Source: Sphingopyxis sp. (GTDB lineage Bacteria; Pseudomonadota; Alphaproteobacteria; Sphingomonadales; Sphingomonadaceae). From it: 64,000 nt of DNA. The notes beneath the pieces were generated by a model that was given only the letters and a program-made list of their open reading frames with translations, was not told where the DNA came from and made no database searches. Made by a program: the position numbers and the translations under genes. Position 1 is the stretch's first letter. Each line of letters starts with the position of its first letter. Shown piece by piece: positions 17,553-26,742 of the stretch. Where the stretch lies: the NCBI GenBank assembly GCA_017745175.1, contig JAGHZY010000017.1:1-64000 (forward strand). The letters run 5' to 3'.

Positions 17553-20500
17553 TTGCCGCTGATCGGAAGCTTGCGAGGCCTGCTGCTGGGCGCGCTCGCG
17601 ATGGTCGGAGTGGCAACCGCGCCGGCTTGTGCAGAAGAGGCTGCGCCCGCTGAGCTGCGGACCGAATATGCCGCCGCGCCGCTCGGGCTCGACACGGCGG
17701 CGCCGCGCCTTGCGTGGCGCTCGCCGGTGGCGCGGCAGACGGGCTATCGCATTCGCGTCGCGACCTCGGCCGCCGACCTCGACCGCGCGCCGCTCTGGGA
17801 CAGCGGCAAGATCGCGTCGGCGGACAATGTGCAGATCGCCTATGCCGGCCCTGCGCTCGTGGCGCGCCAGCGCTACTGGTGGCAGGTGCAGGTGTGGGAT
17901 GCCGACGGCAAGGCAACCGGCTGGAGCGCACCGGCTTGGTGGGAGACGGGCCTGCCCGGCGCGTCGGACTGGCAGGCGCAATGGATTTCGGGACCCGCGC
18001 GCCGCGACCATGACTGGGGTGACCTGACGCTCGACGCCGATCTGACGCTGACCGGCAAGAGCGTCGACATTCTCTTTCGCGCGCTGCCGAACGGCAAGAC
18101 CTATGGCGACACCTATGTCTGGACGCTCGCCGATGACAGGAACGGTCCCGAACTGATCCAGACGGTGCGCCGCTATCCGGGCGGGACCAGTTCGGCGGTG
18201 AAGATGGAGCGGCTGGGGCAGGTCAGATTGGCCGCGCCGGTCAAGGGGCGTCGCATCGCCCTCTCGATCCGCGCCGAGGGCGGCCATATCGTCACGCGCA
18301 TCGACGGTGCGGTGGTCGCGACGATCGACAATGACGCCCACGCGCACGGGACGGTGGGCTTTGCCGGCAAGGAAGCGGCGGCAGCGGTCATTCATTCGGT
18401 CCGCGTGTCGGGCACGCAAAGCCCTGCGGTCGCGTTCGACTTTGCGGAGGGCGACAATCCCTTCACCGGCGGCAGCGTGTCGAAGGACGGGCTGGTGGTC
18501 GCGAGCGGGGTTCCCGGCGTTGACATCGTGCTGCCGATCGAAGCGCCGGCGCCGCTCGTGCGCCGCGCCTTTCGCGTCGGCAAGCCCGTCGCCAGCGCGC
18601 GGCTTTATGTGGCCGGTGCGGGGATGCCGCGTCTGTCGGTCAACGGCACGGTCGTCGGTTCGTCGCTCGGCGCGGGCTTCACTGCCTATGACAAGCGGGT
18701 CCTTGCCTATACCCATGATGTGACGGACCTGCTTCGCCGCGGCGAAAATGTGGTCGGCGCCGAACTGGGGCGTGGCTGGTACGGGTTGACCGATCCGAAC
18801 GAATGGTATTTCCACGCGGCATCCTGGCATGCCGAGCCCGCGCTGAAGGCGCAGCTTGAAATCACCTACGCCGACGGCATGCGCGAAACGATCGCGACCG
18901 ACGGCCGCTGGCGGACGATCTCTGGCCCGACGCTCAATGACTCGGTGCATCGCGGTGAGCGTTTCGATGCGCGGCTGGTGCCGGCAGGCTGGGATCGTGC
19001 GGGGTTTCGCGACCGCAAATGGCAGACGGCACCGGTTGTTGCCGGACCGGCTGGGCAACTTGTCGCCGCCAACTCTGAAGCGATTGAGCCGGTCGAAAAT
19101 ATCGTCCCTGTGGCCGTCAAGGAAGTCGCGCCCGGCGTGCATGTTTATGACTTCGGACGCATCGTTGCCGGCTGGCCGGTGCTCAAGGTCAGCGGCCTGC
19201 GCGGGGTCACCGTGTCGATGGTCGCGAGCGAGCGCGTTGCGGATGACGGCAAGGTCGTGCCTGCCGCGGGCCTGATCGACGCGCAGCTCCAGACCGACCG
19301 CTATACGCTCGCGGGCAAGGGCGTCGAGCAATGGGAGCCGCGCTTCGGCTATCGCGGCTTTCGCTATGTGCAGATCGAGGGTTTCCCGGGTGCACCCGGC
19401 GAAGGCGCGCTGACCGCGCGCATCGTCCATTCGGCGGTGGCGCGTACTGGCAGCTTCACCAGCGCCGACCCGCTGCTCAACCGGATCGACTTTGCCGCGA
19501 TCGCGTCGATTCTCAACAATCTGCACGGTTTCCAGACCGACACGCCGACGTACGAGAAGAACGGCTGGAGCGGCGATGCGCAGGCGTCGGCGGGCGCCGC
19601 AGCGCGCAGCCTCGACATCGCGCGCGTCTGGACCAAATGGCTCGCCGACTTCCGCGATGCCCAGTCGGATAAGGGTGAGGTGCCCGAGATCGCGCCGACG
19701 ACCTCCTTCTACGGCTATGAGAATACGCCGGGCTGGAACGTGATCTGGGGTCCGACGACGCCATGGGATGCCGCGGCGATGATCCTGCCGTGGGAACTCT
19801 ACACGACCACCGGCGACACGCGCATCCTTGCGGACAATCACGACATGCAGCGCCGGCTCGTCGACTACACCGCGACCTTCATCAAGGCACCCGACTATCA
19901 GCGTTCGGCGGGGCTCTCCGAATGGGCATCGGCGGGCGGCATGGATTACAGCAATGCGCGCGGCGGCGGCATCGACGCGGTCACGACGGCCTATTTCTTC
20001 CATCAGGCGGATCTGCTTGCGAAGTCTTCGGCGATCATCGGCAAGGCCGACGATGCGGCGCGTTACGCGAAGCTCGCCGAGGATATCCGCACCGCCTATA
20101 ATGCGCGTTACTGGAACGGTGCCATGGGCTGGTATCGCACCATCGACAGCAAGGGCGCGGTCGGCCGTCCGACGCAGGTGCAGAATATCCTGCCGCTCGC
20201 GTTCGGTATGGTGCCGACGGGGCGCGAGAAGGACGTCGCTGCGGCCATCGCAAATGATGTCAGGGACCAGGGGCTGCGCACCGGCGTCTATGGTGCGCGT
20301 TACCTGCTCGAAATCCTGAGCGACCATGGCTACGCCGACCTCGCGTATCGCGTCGCGACGCGCACCGACGAGCCAAGCTGGGGCTGGTGGATCAAAAATG
20401 GTCATTCGACGATGTTCGAGACGTGGAGCCTGAACAGCCGCTCGCGCGACCATCATTATTTCGCCTCGATCGCCGACTGGATGCGCCAGCGCCTCGCTGG

Positions 20501-20813
20501 GCTGCGACCCGGTGCGCCGGGGTACAAGGTCGTGCTCGTCAAACCGGCAATCCCCGACGGCCTCGCGAGCGCCGAGGCGGCAATGGATACGGTTCATGGC
20601 CGCGCCTTCTCGGGCTGGCAGATCGCCTCGCGCAACAAGCTGACGCTCACGGTCGACGTTCCGCCGAACACGGCCGGTGAAATCTGGGTGCCGACGCGTT
20701 TCGGCGGGATCGCCGCGCCATCGGGTGCCCGGGCCGTCCGGCAGGAGGCGGGATATGCCGTCTATGGTACCGGCCCCGGCCACTTCATCTTCAACACCGG
20801 AGGCGTGCAATGA
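17553..20813 (+). CDS. Secreted alpha-L-rhamnosidase, GH78
   Basis: A 1086-residue secreted protein that removes terminal alpha-linked L-rhamnose by inversion. An N-terminal Ig-like domain (about residues 25-130) is followed by a lectin-like insert with a laminin-G flavour, a jelly-roll rhamnosidase domain and the (alpha/alpha)6 catalytic barrel. E668 in YEKNGWSGDAQ fits the general acid, and E956 in TMFETWS fits the base. The start is TTG at 17553, 5 bases after GGGGAGG and directly before a signal peptide (LRGLLLGALAMVGVATAPACA). Its stop overlaps the next gene (ATGA). The catalytic assignments rest on motif position. Confidence 0.92.
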   Translation: MPLIGSLRGLLLGALAMVGVATAPACAEEAAPAELRTEYAAAPLGLDTAAPRLAWRSPVARQTGYRIRVATSAADLDRAPLWDSGKIASADNVQIAYAGPALVARQRYWWQVQVWDADGKATGWSAPAWWETGLPGASDWQAQWISGPARRDHDWGDLTLDADLTLTGKSVDILFRALPNGKTYGDTYVWTLADDRNGPELIQTVRRYPGGTSSAVKMERLGQVRLAAPVKGRRIALSIRAEGGHIVTRIDGAVVATIDNDAHAHGTVGFAGKEAAAAVIHSVRVSGTQSPAVAFDFAEGDNPFTGGSVSKDGLVVASGVPGVDIVLPIEAPAPLVRRAFRVGKPVASARLYVAGAGMPRLSVNGTVVGSSLGAGFTAYDKRVLAYTHDVTDLLRRGENVVGAELGRGWYGLTDPNEWYFHAASWHAEPALKAQLEITYADGMRETIATDGRWRTISGPTLNDSVHRGERFDARLVPAGWDRAGFRDRKWQTAPVVAGPAGQLVAANSEAIEPVENIVPVAVKEVAPGVHVYDFGRIVAGWPVLKVSGLRGVTVSMVASERVADDGKVVPAAGLIDAQLQTDRYTLAGKGVEQWEPRFGYRGFRYVQIEGFPGAPGEGALTARIVHSAVARTGSFTSADPLLNRIDFAAIASILNNLHGFQTDTPTYEKNGWSGDAQASAGAAARSLDIARVWTKWLADFRDAQSDKGEVPEIAPTTSFYGYENTPGWNVIWGPTTPWDAAAMILPWELYTTTGDTRILADNHDMQRRLVDYTATFIKAPDYQRSAGLSEWASAGGMDYSNARGGGIDAVTTAYFFHQADLLAKSSAIIGKADDAARYAKLAEDIRTAYNARYWNGAMGWYRTIDSKGAVGRPTQVQNILPLAFGMVPTGREKDVAAAIANDVRDQGLRTGVYGARYLLEILSDHGYADLAYRVATRTDEPSWGWWIKNGHSTMFETWSLNSRSRDHHYFASIADWMRQRLAGLRPGAPGYKVVLVKPAIPDGLASAEAAMDTVHGRAFSGWQIASRNKLTLTVDVPPNTAGEIWVPTRFGGIAAPSGARAVRQEAGYAVYGTGPGHFIFNTGGVQ

Positions 20814-22282
20814 TCCGCGGCGTTCTTATCCTGACTGCCGTGACCGCGATGGCGTCTCCCGCTATCGCTCAGCAGGCGACGATCGACAGCGGCGCGGTTG
20901 CGGGTGCGACCGCCGATGGCATCGCATCGTTCAAGGGCATTCCCTATGCTGCGGCGCCCGTTGGCGCGGGGCGCTGGAGCGCCCCGGCGCCGGTGGCGCC
21001 GTGGAGCACGCCGCGCGACGCGAGCGCTTACGGCGCTGACTGCATGCAGAATCCGCTACCGGGCATCCAGCGCGGATCGCGGCCGATGAGCGAGGATTGC
21101 CTGACGCTCAATGTCTGGACGCCCAAACCCGCAAAGGGCGCGGGGCTGCCCGTCATGCTGTGGATCCACGGCGGCGGCTTCGTCGGCGGGTCGGGAACGC
21201 TTCCCGAGACCGATGGCAGTCTGCTCGCGAAGCGCGGCGTCGTGGTCGTCAGCTTCAACTATCGCCTCGGCCGCTTCGGCTTTTTCGCGCACCCCGCGCT
21301 GGGGAAGGACGGCAACTGGGGCCTGATGGACCAGATTGCCGCGCTCAAATGGGTTCAGCGCAATATTGCGTCCTTTGGCGGCGACCCGGCGAAGGTCACG
21401 ATTTTCGGCGAGAGCGCCGGCGGGGAATCGGTGTCGCGCCTGATGGCGTCGCCCACCGCAAAGGGCTTGTTCGCGCGCGCGATCGTCGCGTCGGGCGGTG
21501 GCCGCGACGACTGGCCGACGCTTGCGGATGCGCAAGCGAAGGCCCGGGCGTTCGCGTCGCGTGCGGGGGCGGCCGATGCCGCGGCGCTGCGCGCGCTCCC
21601 GGCGGATACGGTGCTCGGCAGCGTCGCGCTGATGAGCAAGGAAGAGGATCGCTATTCGGGGCCGATGACCGACGGGACGATCGTTCCCGCGGGTGCCGAG
21701 ACGATCTTCGCCGAAGGCAAACAGGCGCGCATTCCCTATATCATCGGCAGCAACGACGACGAACTCGGCTTCATCCCGGCGCCGTTCCGCGCGATGGTCA
21801 ATGGTCCCGTCGAAAAGTCGCTGGGGGCGGCCGCCACCGCTGTGAAGGCGGCCTATGCCAGCGAAGACGAAGCGAACCGCCGCCTCGGCGGCGACGCGAT
21901 GTTCGCCGAACCGGCGCTCGCTTTCGCCCTGTTGCAGGCGCGCGCCGGCGCGCCGACCTTCCTCTACCGCTTCGGCTATGTCGCCGAGGGGCAGCGCAAG
22001 CCCGGCGTCGGCGCGGTCCATGCCTCGGACGTCGCCTTCCAGTTCGGCAACCTGCCCGCCGATGCCACGGTCGCCGACCGCGCCGCGGCGAAACAGCTTG
22101 GCGACTATTGGACCAATTTCGCGAAGACAGGCGACCCGAACGGCGGCGGACTGCCCGTCTGGTCACGGCTCGATCCGGCGGCGCCGCGCCTGCTGTCGAC
22201 GGGCATCGAGGGAACGGTCATGGCGCCGGCTACAACGCCCGCGCTCACCGCCATCGCCGCCGCACGGGACGGAAAGAAATGA
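20810..22282 (+). CDS. Secreted type-B carboxylesterase
   Basis: A 490-residue alpha/beta hydrolase with a signal peptide (AVTAMASPAIAQ). It has the carboxylesterase type-B signatures EDCLTLNVW, HGGGFVGGSG (oxyanion hole) and the nucleophile S202 in GESAGG. The catalytic His is probably in GAVHASDVAFQF. Proteins of this type hydrolyse a wide range of esters, often of aryl or acyl groups. It is joined to GH78 and to the next esterase by 4-base ATGA overlaps, so it probably deacylates the same glycoside. Confidence 0.9.
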   Translation: MIRGVLILTAVTAMASPAIAQQATIDSGAVAGATADGIASFKGIPYAAAPVGAGRWSAPAPVAPWSTPRDASAYGADCMQNPLPGIQRGSRPMSEDCLTLNVWTPKPAKGAGLPVMLWIHGGGFVGGSGTLPETDGSLLAKRGVVVVSFNYRLGRFGFFAHPALGKDGNWGLMDQIAALKWVQRNIASFGGDPAKVTIFGESAGGESVSRLMASPTAKGLFARAIVASGGGRDDWPTLADAQAKARAFASRAGAADAAALRALPADTVLGSVALMSKEEDRYSGPMTDGTIVPAGAETIFAEGKQARIPYIIGSNDDELGFIPAPFRAMVNGPVEKSLGAAATAVKAAYASEDEANRRLGGDAMFAEPALAFALLQARAGAPTFLYRFGYVAEGQRKPGVGAVHASDVAFQFGNLPADATVADRAAAKQLGDYWTNFAKTGDPNGGGLPVWSRLDPAAPRLLSTGIEGTVMAPATTPALTAIAAARDGKK

Positions 22283-23142
22283 AAGTCATGACCATGCGCC
22301 TCTCTGCCGTTATCGCCGGTGCGCTCGCCATCGTCGCGATCCCCGCCTGCGCGTGGGAAGTGATCCGCCTGTCGTCGGACCCGGTGCCCGCGACGTCGAA
22401 GGAAGTCCGCGAAACCGGACCGTTCGGCACGATCGTGCGCAACGTGTCCGACGCGACGCTGACGCCCTATGTCGCCGACAAGCCCAACGGCACCGCGGTC
22501 ATCGTGGCGCCCGGCGGCGGCTTTCACATGCTGTCGATCGACAATGAGGGTGAAGCGGTCGCGAAATGGCTGAACAGCCTCGGCATCACCGCCTTCGTGC
22601 TCAAATACCGCCTGCTCGAAACCGGCGCCGACTTCCCGCTTCAGATGATGCGCTATCTCGCCAATCTTCCCGCCTTGCGCACTGCGGTTGAGCCGCTGCG
22701 CCCGCTCGCGACCGCCGATGGCGAGAATGCGGTGAAGTGGGTGCGCAAGAACGCGGGCCGCTACGGCATCAAGCCGAACCGCGTCGGGCTGATGGGTTTT
22801 TCGGCGGGTGGCGCTGTGACGGTGTGGACGTTGACGGCGAACCAGCCTGCGAGCCGCCCGGATTTCGCGATTGCCATATACCCCGGCCTGCTCCCCGATA
22901 CGATCGCGGTGCCGAAGAAGGCACCGCCGCTGTTCGTCACGGCGGCGAAGGACGACAAGCTGGCGTATGACGACAGCGTCCGCCTCGCGGCCGCGTGGAA
23001 GGGCGCCGGTGCGAGCAGCACGATCATCACCTATGACAGCGGAGGCCATGGTTTCGGCATGAAGAAAAGCGGCAAGCCCAGCGACGCATGGACCGATGCA
23101 ATGGCGACGTGGATGCGCGGCCAGGGACTGGTCGGCAAATGA
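22279..23142 (+). CDS. Secreted alpha/beta hydrolase, acetyl-xylan-esterase-like
   Basis: A 287-residue secreted hydrolase (signal MRLSAVIAGALAIVAIPACA). It has an oxyanion motif APGGGFHML, the nucleophile S175 in GFSAGG, Asp in TAAKDDKL and His in DSGGHGFG, a full catalytic triad. The layout resembles the BD-FAE/acetyl-esterase group that removes acetyl or short acyl groups from sugars. The true start is ATG at 22279, overlapping the previous stop; the longer open frame upstream is an out-of-frame shadow of the carboxylesterase. Its own stop overlaps the next gene. Confidence 0.87.
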   Translation: MKVMTMRLSAVIAGALAIVAIPACAWEVIRLSSDPVPATSKEVRETGPFGTIVRNVSDATLTPYVADKPNGTAVIVAPGGGFHMLSIDNEGEAVAKWLNSLGITAFVLKYRLLETGADFPLQMMRYLANLPALRTAVEPLRPLATADGENAVKWVRKNAGRYGIKPNRVGLMGFSAGGAVTVWTLTANQPASRPDFAIAIYPGLLPDTIAVPKKAPPLFVTAAKDDKLAYDDSVRLAAAWKGAGASSTIITYDSGGHGFGMKKSGKPSDAWTDAMATWMRGQGLVGK

Positions 23143-24737
23143 GGGCCGCGTCGCTTCTCCTGCTCGCCGGCGGATCGTTGCTCGCGGCGTGCACCGCGAA
23201 CGAGCCGGCCCCGACGCCCGCATCTTCGGCGCAAAAGGTCGGGAGCTGCGAAGCCCTGACGGGCATGGCGCTCAAGGACGGCAAGGTCGACGCCGCGACC
23301 TCGCTCGCGGGCGGCGCGATGGTCGATCTCGAGGCGGGCAAGCCGGGCCTTCCGGCGCCCGCCGCCTTCTGCCGCGTGCAGGCGACATTGTCGCCGGTGC
23401 CCGGATCGTCGATCAAGGTCGAGGTCTGGCTGCCCGAACGCGCGGGCTGGAACGGCAAGCTGCTCGGCGCGGGCAATGGCGGCTTCGGCGCGAACATGCT
23501 GCTGCCGTCACTCCTGATGCGCGGCGCGGTGCAAAAGGGCTATGCTGCGGTCGGCACCGACATGGGGCATTTCAGCGAAGCCGATGTCGACGCGAGCTGG
23601 GCGCTGAACGCGCCCGAGAAAATCCGCGACTATGGCTGGCGCGCCAATCATGTCGGCGCCGAGACCGCGAAGCAGGTGATCGCAGCCTTTTATGAAAACC
23701 CGCTCGCCGCGAGCTATTTTCACGGCTGTTCGGATGGCGGACGACAGGCGCTGACGCTCGCGCAGCGTTACCCCGCCGATTATGACGCGATCATCGCGGG
23801 CGCGCCCGCGATGCCATGGACGCGCATGGCGAGTGCGTTCGCGAACAATGCCGTCGCGGCGAACAAGCCCGGCGGCGACCTGTCGATGGCGAAGCTCAAG
23901 CTGCTTCAGTCGGCATCGCTCGGCGCGTGCGACGGACTCGACGGGGTGAAGGATGGCGTGGTCGACGATCCGCGTGCGTGCCATTTCGATCCCGCGAAGC
24001 TCGCGTGCAAGAGCGGCGAGGGCGCCGATTGCCTGACATCCGGCGAGGTCGCCACGGCGAAGCTGTTCTACGAGGGGCCGAAGACCGCCGACGGCAAAAG
24101 CTTCTATCCCGGCTTCGCGCCGGGCGCCGAGGCCGAAGCGGGAACCTGGTCGCAGTGGCTGACCGGCAAGACATCGCAGCATGTGAAGTTCGGCACTGCC
24201 TTTTTCCGCTATTTCGTGCACGCGAATCCCGACTGGCAGCTCTCCGACTTCAACCTTGAGCGCGACCATGCGCTGGCGAAGGCGCGCGTCGGCGGCGACC
24301 TCGATGCCGACGGCACCGACCTCGGTGCATTCTACAAGCGCGGCGGCAAGCTGATCCTCTATCATGGCTGGAACGACGCGGGGATCCCGGCGCTGAACAC
24401 CGTCAATTATTACGAGCGCCTCGTTGCGGCGAACCCGAAGGCGGCATCCACCTCGGTGCGGCTGTTCATGGTGCCGGGCATGTCGCATTGCCTTGCGGGA
24501 CCGGGGCCGAACAATTTCGATCCGCTGGCGGCGCTCGATGGCTGGCGGCAGGGCGGTCCTGCGCCCGAACGGATCATTGCGACCAAATATGATAACGACC
24601 TGTTTGCCTATATCGGCTTGCCCGCGAAGGCCGGGCGGACGCGGCCGCTCTGTCCGTTCCCGAAGGTGGCGAAATGGGACGGCAAGGGATCGACCGACGA
24701 GGCGGCGAGCTTCACCTGCGAGGTACCCGGAAAATGA
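23139..24737 (+). CDS. Tannase/feruloyl-esterase family lipoprotein
   Basis: A 532-residue member of the tannase/feruloyl esterase family. It has a lipoprotein signal (SLLAAC), the nucleophile S198 in [12 protein letters not shown], Asp/His candidates in [10 protein letters not shown] and [12 protein letters not shown], and a cysteine-rich lid (several Cys between about residues 270 and 305). The family cleaves esters of phenolic acids such as ferulate, coumarate or gallate. The start at 23139 overlaps the previous stop, and the end overlaps the acyl-CoA ligase. Together with the two preceding esterases it gives three mechanistically distinct ester hydrolases in a row. Confidence 0.92.
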   Translation: MRAASLLLLAGGSLLAACTANEPAPTPASSAQKVGSCEALTGMALKDGKVDAATSLAGGAMVDLEAGKPGLPAPAAFCRVQATLSPVPGSSIKVEVWLPERAGWNGKLLGAGNGGFGANMLLPSLLMRGAVQKGYAAVGTDMGHFSEADVDASWALNAPEKIRDYGWRANHVGAETAKQVIAAFYENPLAASYFHGCSDGGRQALTLAQRYPADYDAIIAGAPAMPWTRMASAFANNAVAANKPGGDLSMAKLKLLQSASLGACDGLDGVKDGVVDDPRACHFDPAKLACKSGEGADCLTSGEVATAKLFYEGPKTADGKSFYPGFAPGAEAEAGTWSQWLTGKTSQHVKFGTAFFRYFVHANPDWQLSDFNLERDHALAKARVGGDLDADGTDLGAFYKRGGKLILYHGWNDAGIPALNTVNYYERLVAANPKAASTSVRLFMVPGMSHCLAGPGPNNFDPLAALDGWRQGGPAPERIIATKYDNDLFAYIGLPAKAGRTRPLCPFPKVAKWDGKGSTDEAASFTCEVPGK

Positions 24738-26407
24738 CGAGCCACGTCAAGGGCGCGACCGAACCGCCGCTGATCGAACATACGATCGGCACGGCGCTCG
24801 CGCTTGCCGCCGAACGCTGGGGTGACCGCGATGCGCTCGTATCGGCCGGACAGGGGATCCGCTGGAGCTTCGCCGAACTGCTCGAGCGTTCCGATGCGTT
24901 CGCAGCGGGCCTGCTCGCGCTCGGCCTCAATCCCGGCGACCGGATCGGCATCTGGGCGCCCAATTGCGCCGAATGGACGCTGACCCAGTTTGCCGCGGCG
25001 CGCGCGGGGCTGATTCTCGTCACGATCAACCCCGCCTATCGCCTGTCGGAGGTCGAATATACGATCAACAAGGTCGGCCTGTCGGCGCTCGTCGCCGCGA
25101 CGAGCTTCAAGACCAGCGACTATCCCGCGATGATCGAGGCGCTGGCGCCCGAAGTCGCGGCGAGCACGCCGGGCGGGCTTCACGCGGCGCGGCTGCCGAT
25201 GCTCCGCTCGCTGATCCTGATCGGTGAACAGGCACGCCCCGGTTGGCTGCGCTTCGACGATGCCGCGGGACTTGCGGCCGATGCCGACCGCCAACGCCTC
25301 TCCGTGATCGCCCCGACGCTCGATCCCGATGACGCGATCAACATCCAGTTCACCAGCGGTACGACGGGGCTGCCGAAAGGCGCGACGCTCAGCCATCGCA
25401 ACATCCTCAACAACGGCTATTTCGTCGGCCGCACGCAGGGGCTGGGCGAGGGCGACCGCATCTGCATTCCCGTGCCGCTCTATCATTGCTTCGGCATGGT
25501 GATGGGCAATCTCGCCAGCATCACCCACGGCGCGGCGATGGTCTATCCGTCCGAAGGCTTCGACCCCGACGCCGTGCTGCGCGCGGTCGCGGCCGAGCGC
25601 TGCACCGCACTTTACGGCGTGCCGACGATGTTCATCGCGGTGCTCGCGCATCCCGATTTCGACCGCTTCGACGTTTCCTCGCTGCGCACCGGTTGCATGG
25701 CGGGGGCGATCTGTCCCGAGCCGCTGATGCGGCAGGTCGTCGAGCGGCTGCATATGCGCGACGTGACGATCGCCTATGGCATGACCGAGACGAGCCCGGT
25801 GAGTTTCCAGACTGCGCCCGACGACCCGTTCGAGCGGCGCGTGGGATCGATCGGCCGGGTGCAGCCGCACCTCGAATGCAAGATCGTCGATGGCGACGGG
25901 AATATTGTACCGACGGGCGAGCCGGGCGAGCTGTGCACGCGCGGCTACTCGGTGATGATCGGGTACTGGGACGAACCGCAGCGGACGATGGAGTCGATCG
26001 ACGCGGACGGCTGGATGCATTCGGGCGACCTCGCGACGATCGATGCCGAAGGTTATGGCAATATCGTCGGCCGCCTCAAGGATATGGTGATCCGCGGCGG
26101 CGAGAATATCTATCCGCGCGAGGTCGAGGATTATCTCTATCGTCACCCCGCGGTCGAGGATGTCGCGGTGGTCGGCATTCCCGACGATCGTATGGGCGAG
26201 GAGCTGTGCGCGTGGGTGCGGCTCAAGCCCGGCGCGGACCTCGGCCCGGACGATATACGCGAATTCTGCCGCGGCCAGATCGCCCACTATAAAGTCCCGC
26301 GTTACGTGCGTATCGTCGGCGAATTCCCCACCACGGTGACGGGGAAGGTCCAGAAATATCTGATCAGAGAAGCGATGGTCGCCGATCTCGGAAAGGAAGA
26401 AGCATAA
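24734..26407 (+). CDS. Acyl-CoA synthetase (AMP-forming)
   Basis: A 557-residue adenylate-forming ligase. The P-loop-like [18 protein letters not shown], the A5 motif AYGMTETSP and the C-terminal catalytic lysine in TVTGKVQK are intact. It resembles medium-chain/ACSF2-type ligases more than classical feruloyl-CoA synthetases, but substrate choice cannot be read off. There is no signal peptide, so it acts in the cytoplasm. It is joined by an ATGA overlap to the tannase-like esterase, which suggests that it activates the acid that esterase releases. Its stop overlaps the next ATG by one base. Confidence 0.9.
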   Translation: MTSHVKGATEPPLIEHTIGTALALAAERWGDRDALVSAGQGIRWSFAELLERSDAFAAGLLALGLNPGDRIGIWAPNCAEWTLTQFAAARAGLILVTINPAYRLSEVEYTINKVGLSALVAATSFKTSDYPAMIEALAPEVAASTPGGLHAARLPMLRSLILIGEQARPGWLRFDDAAGLAADADRQRLSVIAPTLDPDDAINIQFTSGTTGLPKGATLSHRNILNNGYFVGRTQGLGEGDRICIPVPLYHCFGMVMGNLASITHGAAMVYPSEGFDPDAVLRAVAAERCTALYGVPTMFIAVLAHPDFDRFDVSSLRTGCMAGAICPEPLMRQVVERLHMRDVTIAYGMTETSPVSFQTAPDDPFERRVGSIGRVQPHLECKIVDGDGNIVPTGEPGELCTRGYSVMIGYWDEPQRTMESIDADGWMHSGDLATIDAEGYGNIVGRLKDMVIRGGENIYPREVEDYLYRHPAVEDVAVVGIPDDRMGEELCAWVRLKPGADLGPDDIREFCRGQIAHYKVPRYVRIVGEFPTTVTGKVQKYLIREAMVADLGKEEA

Positions 26408-26742
26408 TGAAAACTGCCATGTTTGTTGCGGCGCTGATGGCCGCCGCCCCCGCCTTCGCGCAGGGCACTGCCGCACCGGCGCCCGCTCCCGCCGCGCCCG
26501 CTCCCGTGCCGGCTGCGCCCGCGAGCGATGCCAGGTTCAACCTCGATACCCCGCTACAGGACATCGTCGCCGACGAGAAGGGCAAGGCGGTGATCGAAAA
26601 GCATTTCCCCGGCATGATCGCGCTGCCAGAGTACGAGATGTTCAAGGCGATCAGCCTGACGCAGCTCCAGCCCTATTCGAACGGCAAGATCACCGACGAG
26701 ATGCTGGCCGCGACGGCCAAGGATCTGGCGGAGATCAAGTGA
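26407..26742 (+). CDS. Small secreted protein, Ala/Pro linker plus conserved helical domain
   Basis: A 111-residue protein with a signal peptide ([19 protein letters not shown]), an Ala-Pro-rich linker (about residues 20-45) and a C-terminal 65-residue domain (LDTPLQDIVADEKGKAVIEK, then LTQLQPYSNGKITDEMLAA). I recall similar short domains beside or fused to glycosidases in sphingomonads, but cannot name a family. It sits between the acyl-CoA ligase and the GH3 enzyme, sharing a base with each neighbour (TAATG and TGATG). It may be a partner or anchoring module of the beta-glucosidase; no catalytic motif is visible. Confidence 0.72.
   Translation: MKTAMFVAALMAAAPAFAQGTAAPAPAPAAPAPVPAAPASDARFNLDTPLQDIVADEKGKAVIEKHFPGMIALPEYEMFKAISLTQLQPYSNGKITDEMLAATAKDLAEIK

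Noticed and set aside
15398-17695. Long minus-strand frame opposite the TonB receptor (similar ones at 26673-29177, 24608-26476 and 10431-12371)
   Set aside because: All are reverse-frame artefacts of high-GC codon bias, low in complexity and without recognisable domains.
17298-20810. 1170-codon open frame on the minus strand opposite the rhamnosidase
   Set aside because: It is the antisense shadow of a GC-rich gene, Arg/Asp/His-rich with no family motif and no ribosome site; the plus-strand gene has clear GH78 domains.
21097-22278. Upstream part of the open frame containing the acetyl-esterase-like gene
   Set aside because: It lies out of frame inside the carboxylesterase; the real start at 22279 opens a signal peptide and overlaps the previous stop.
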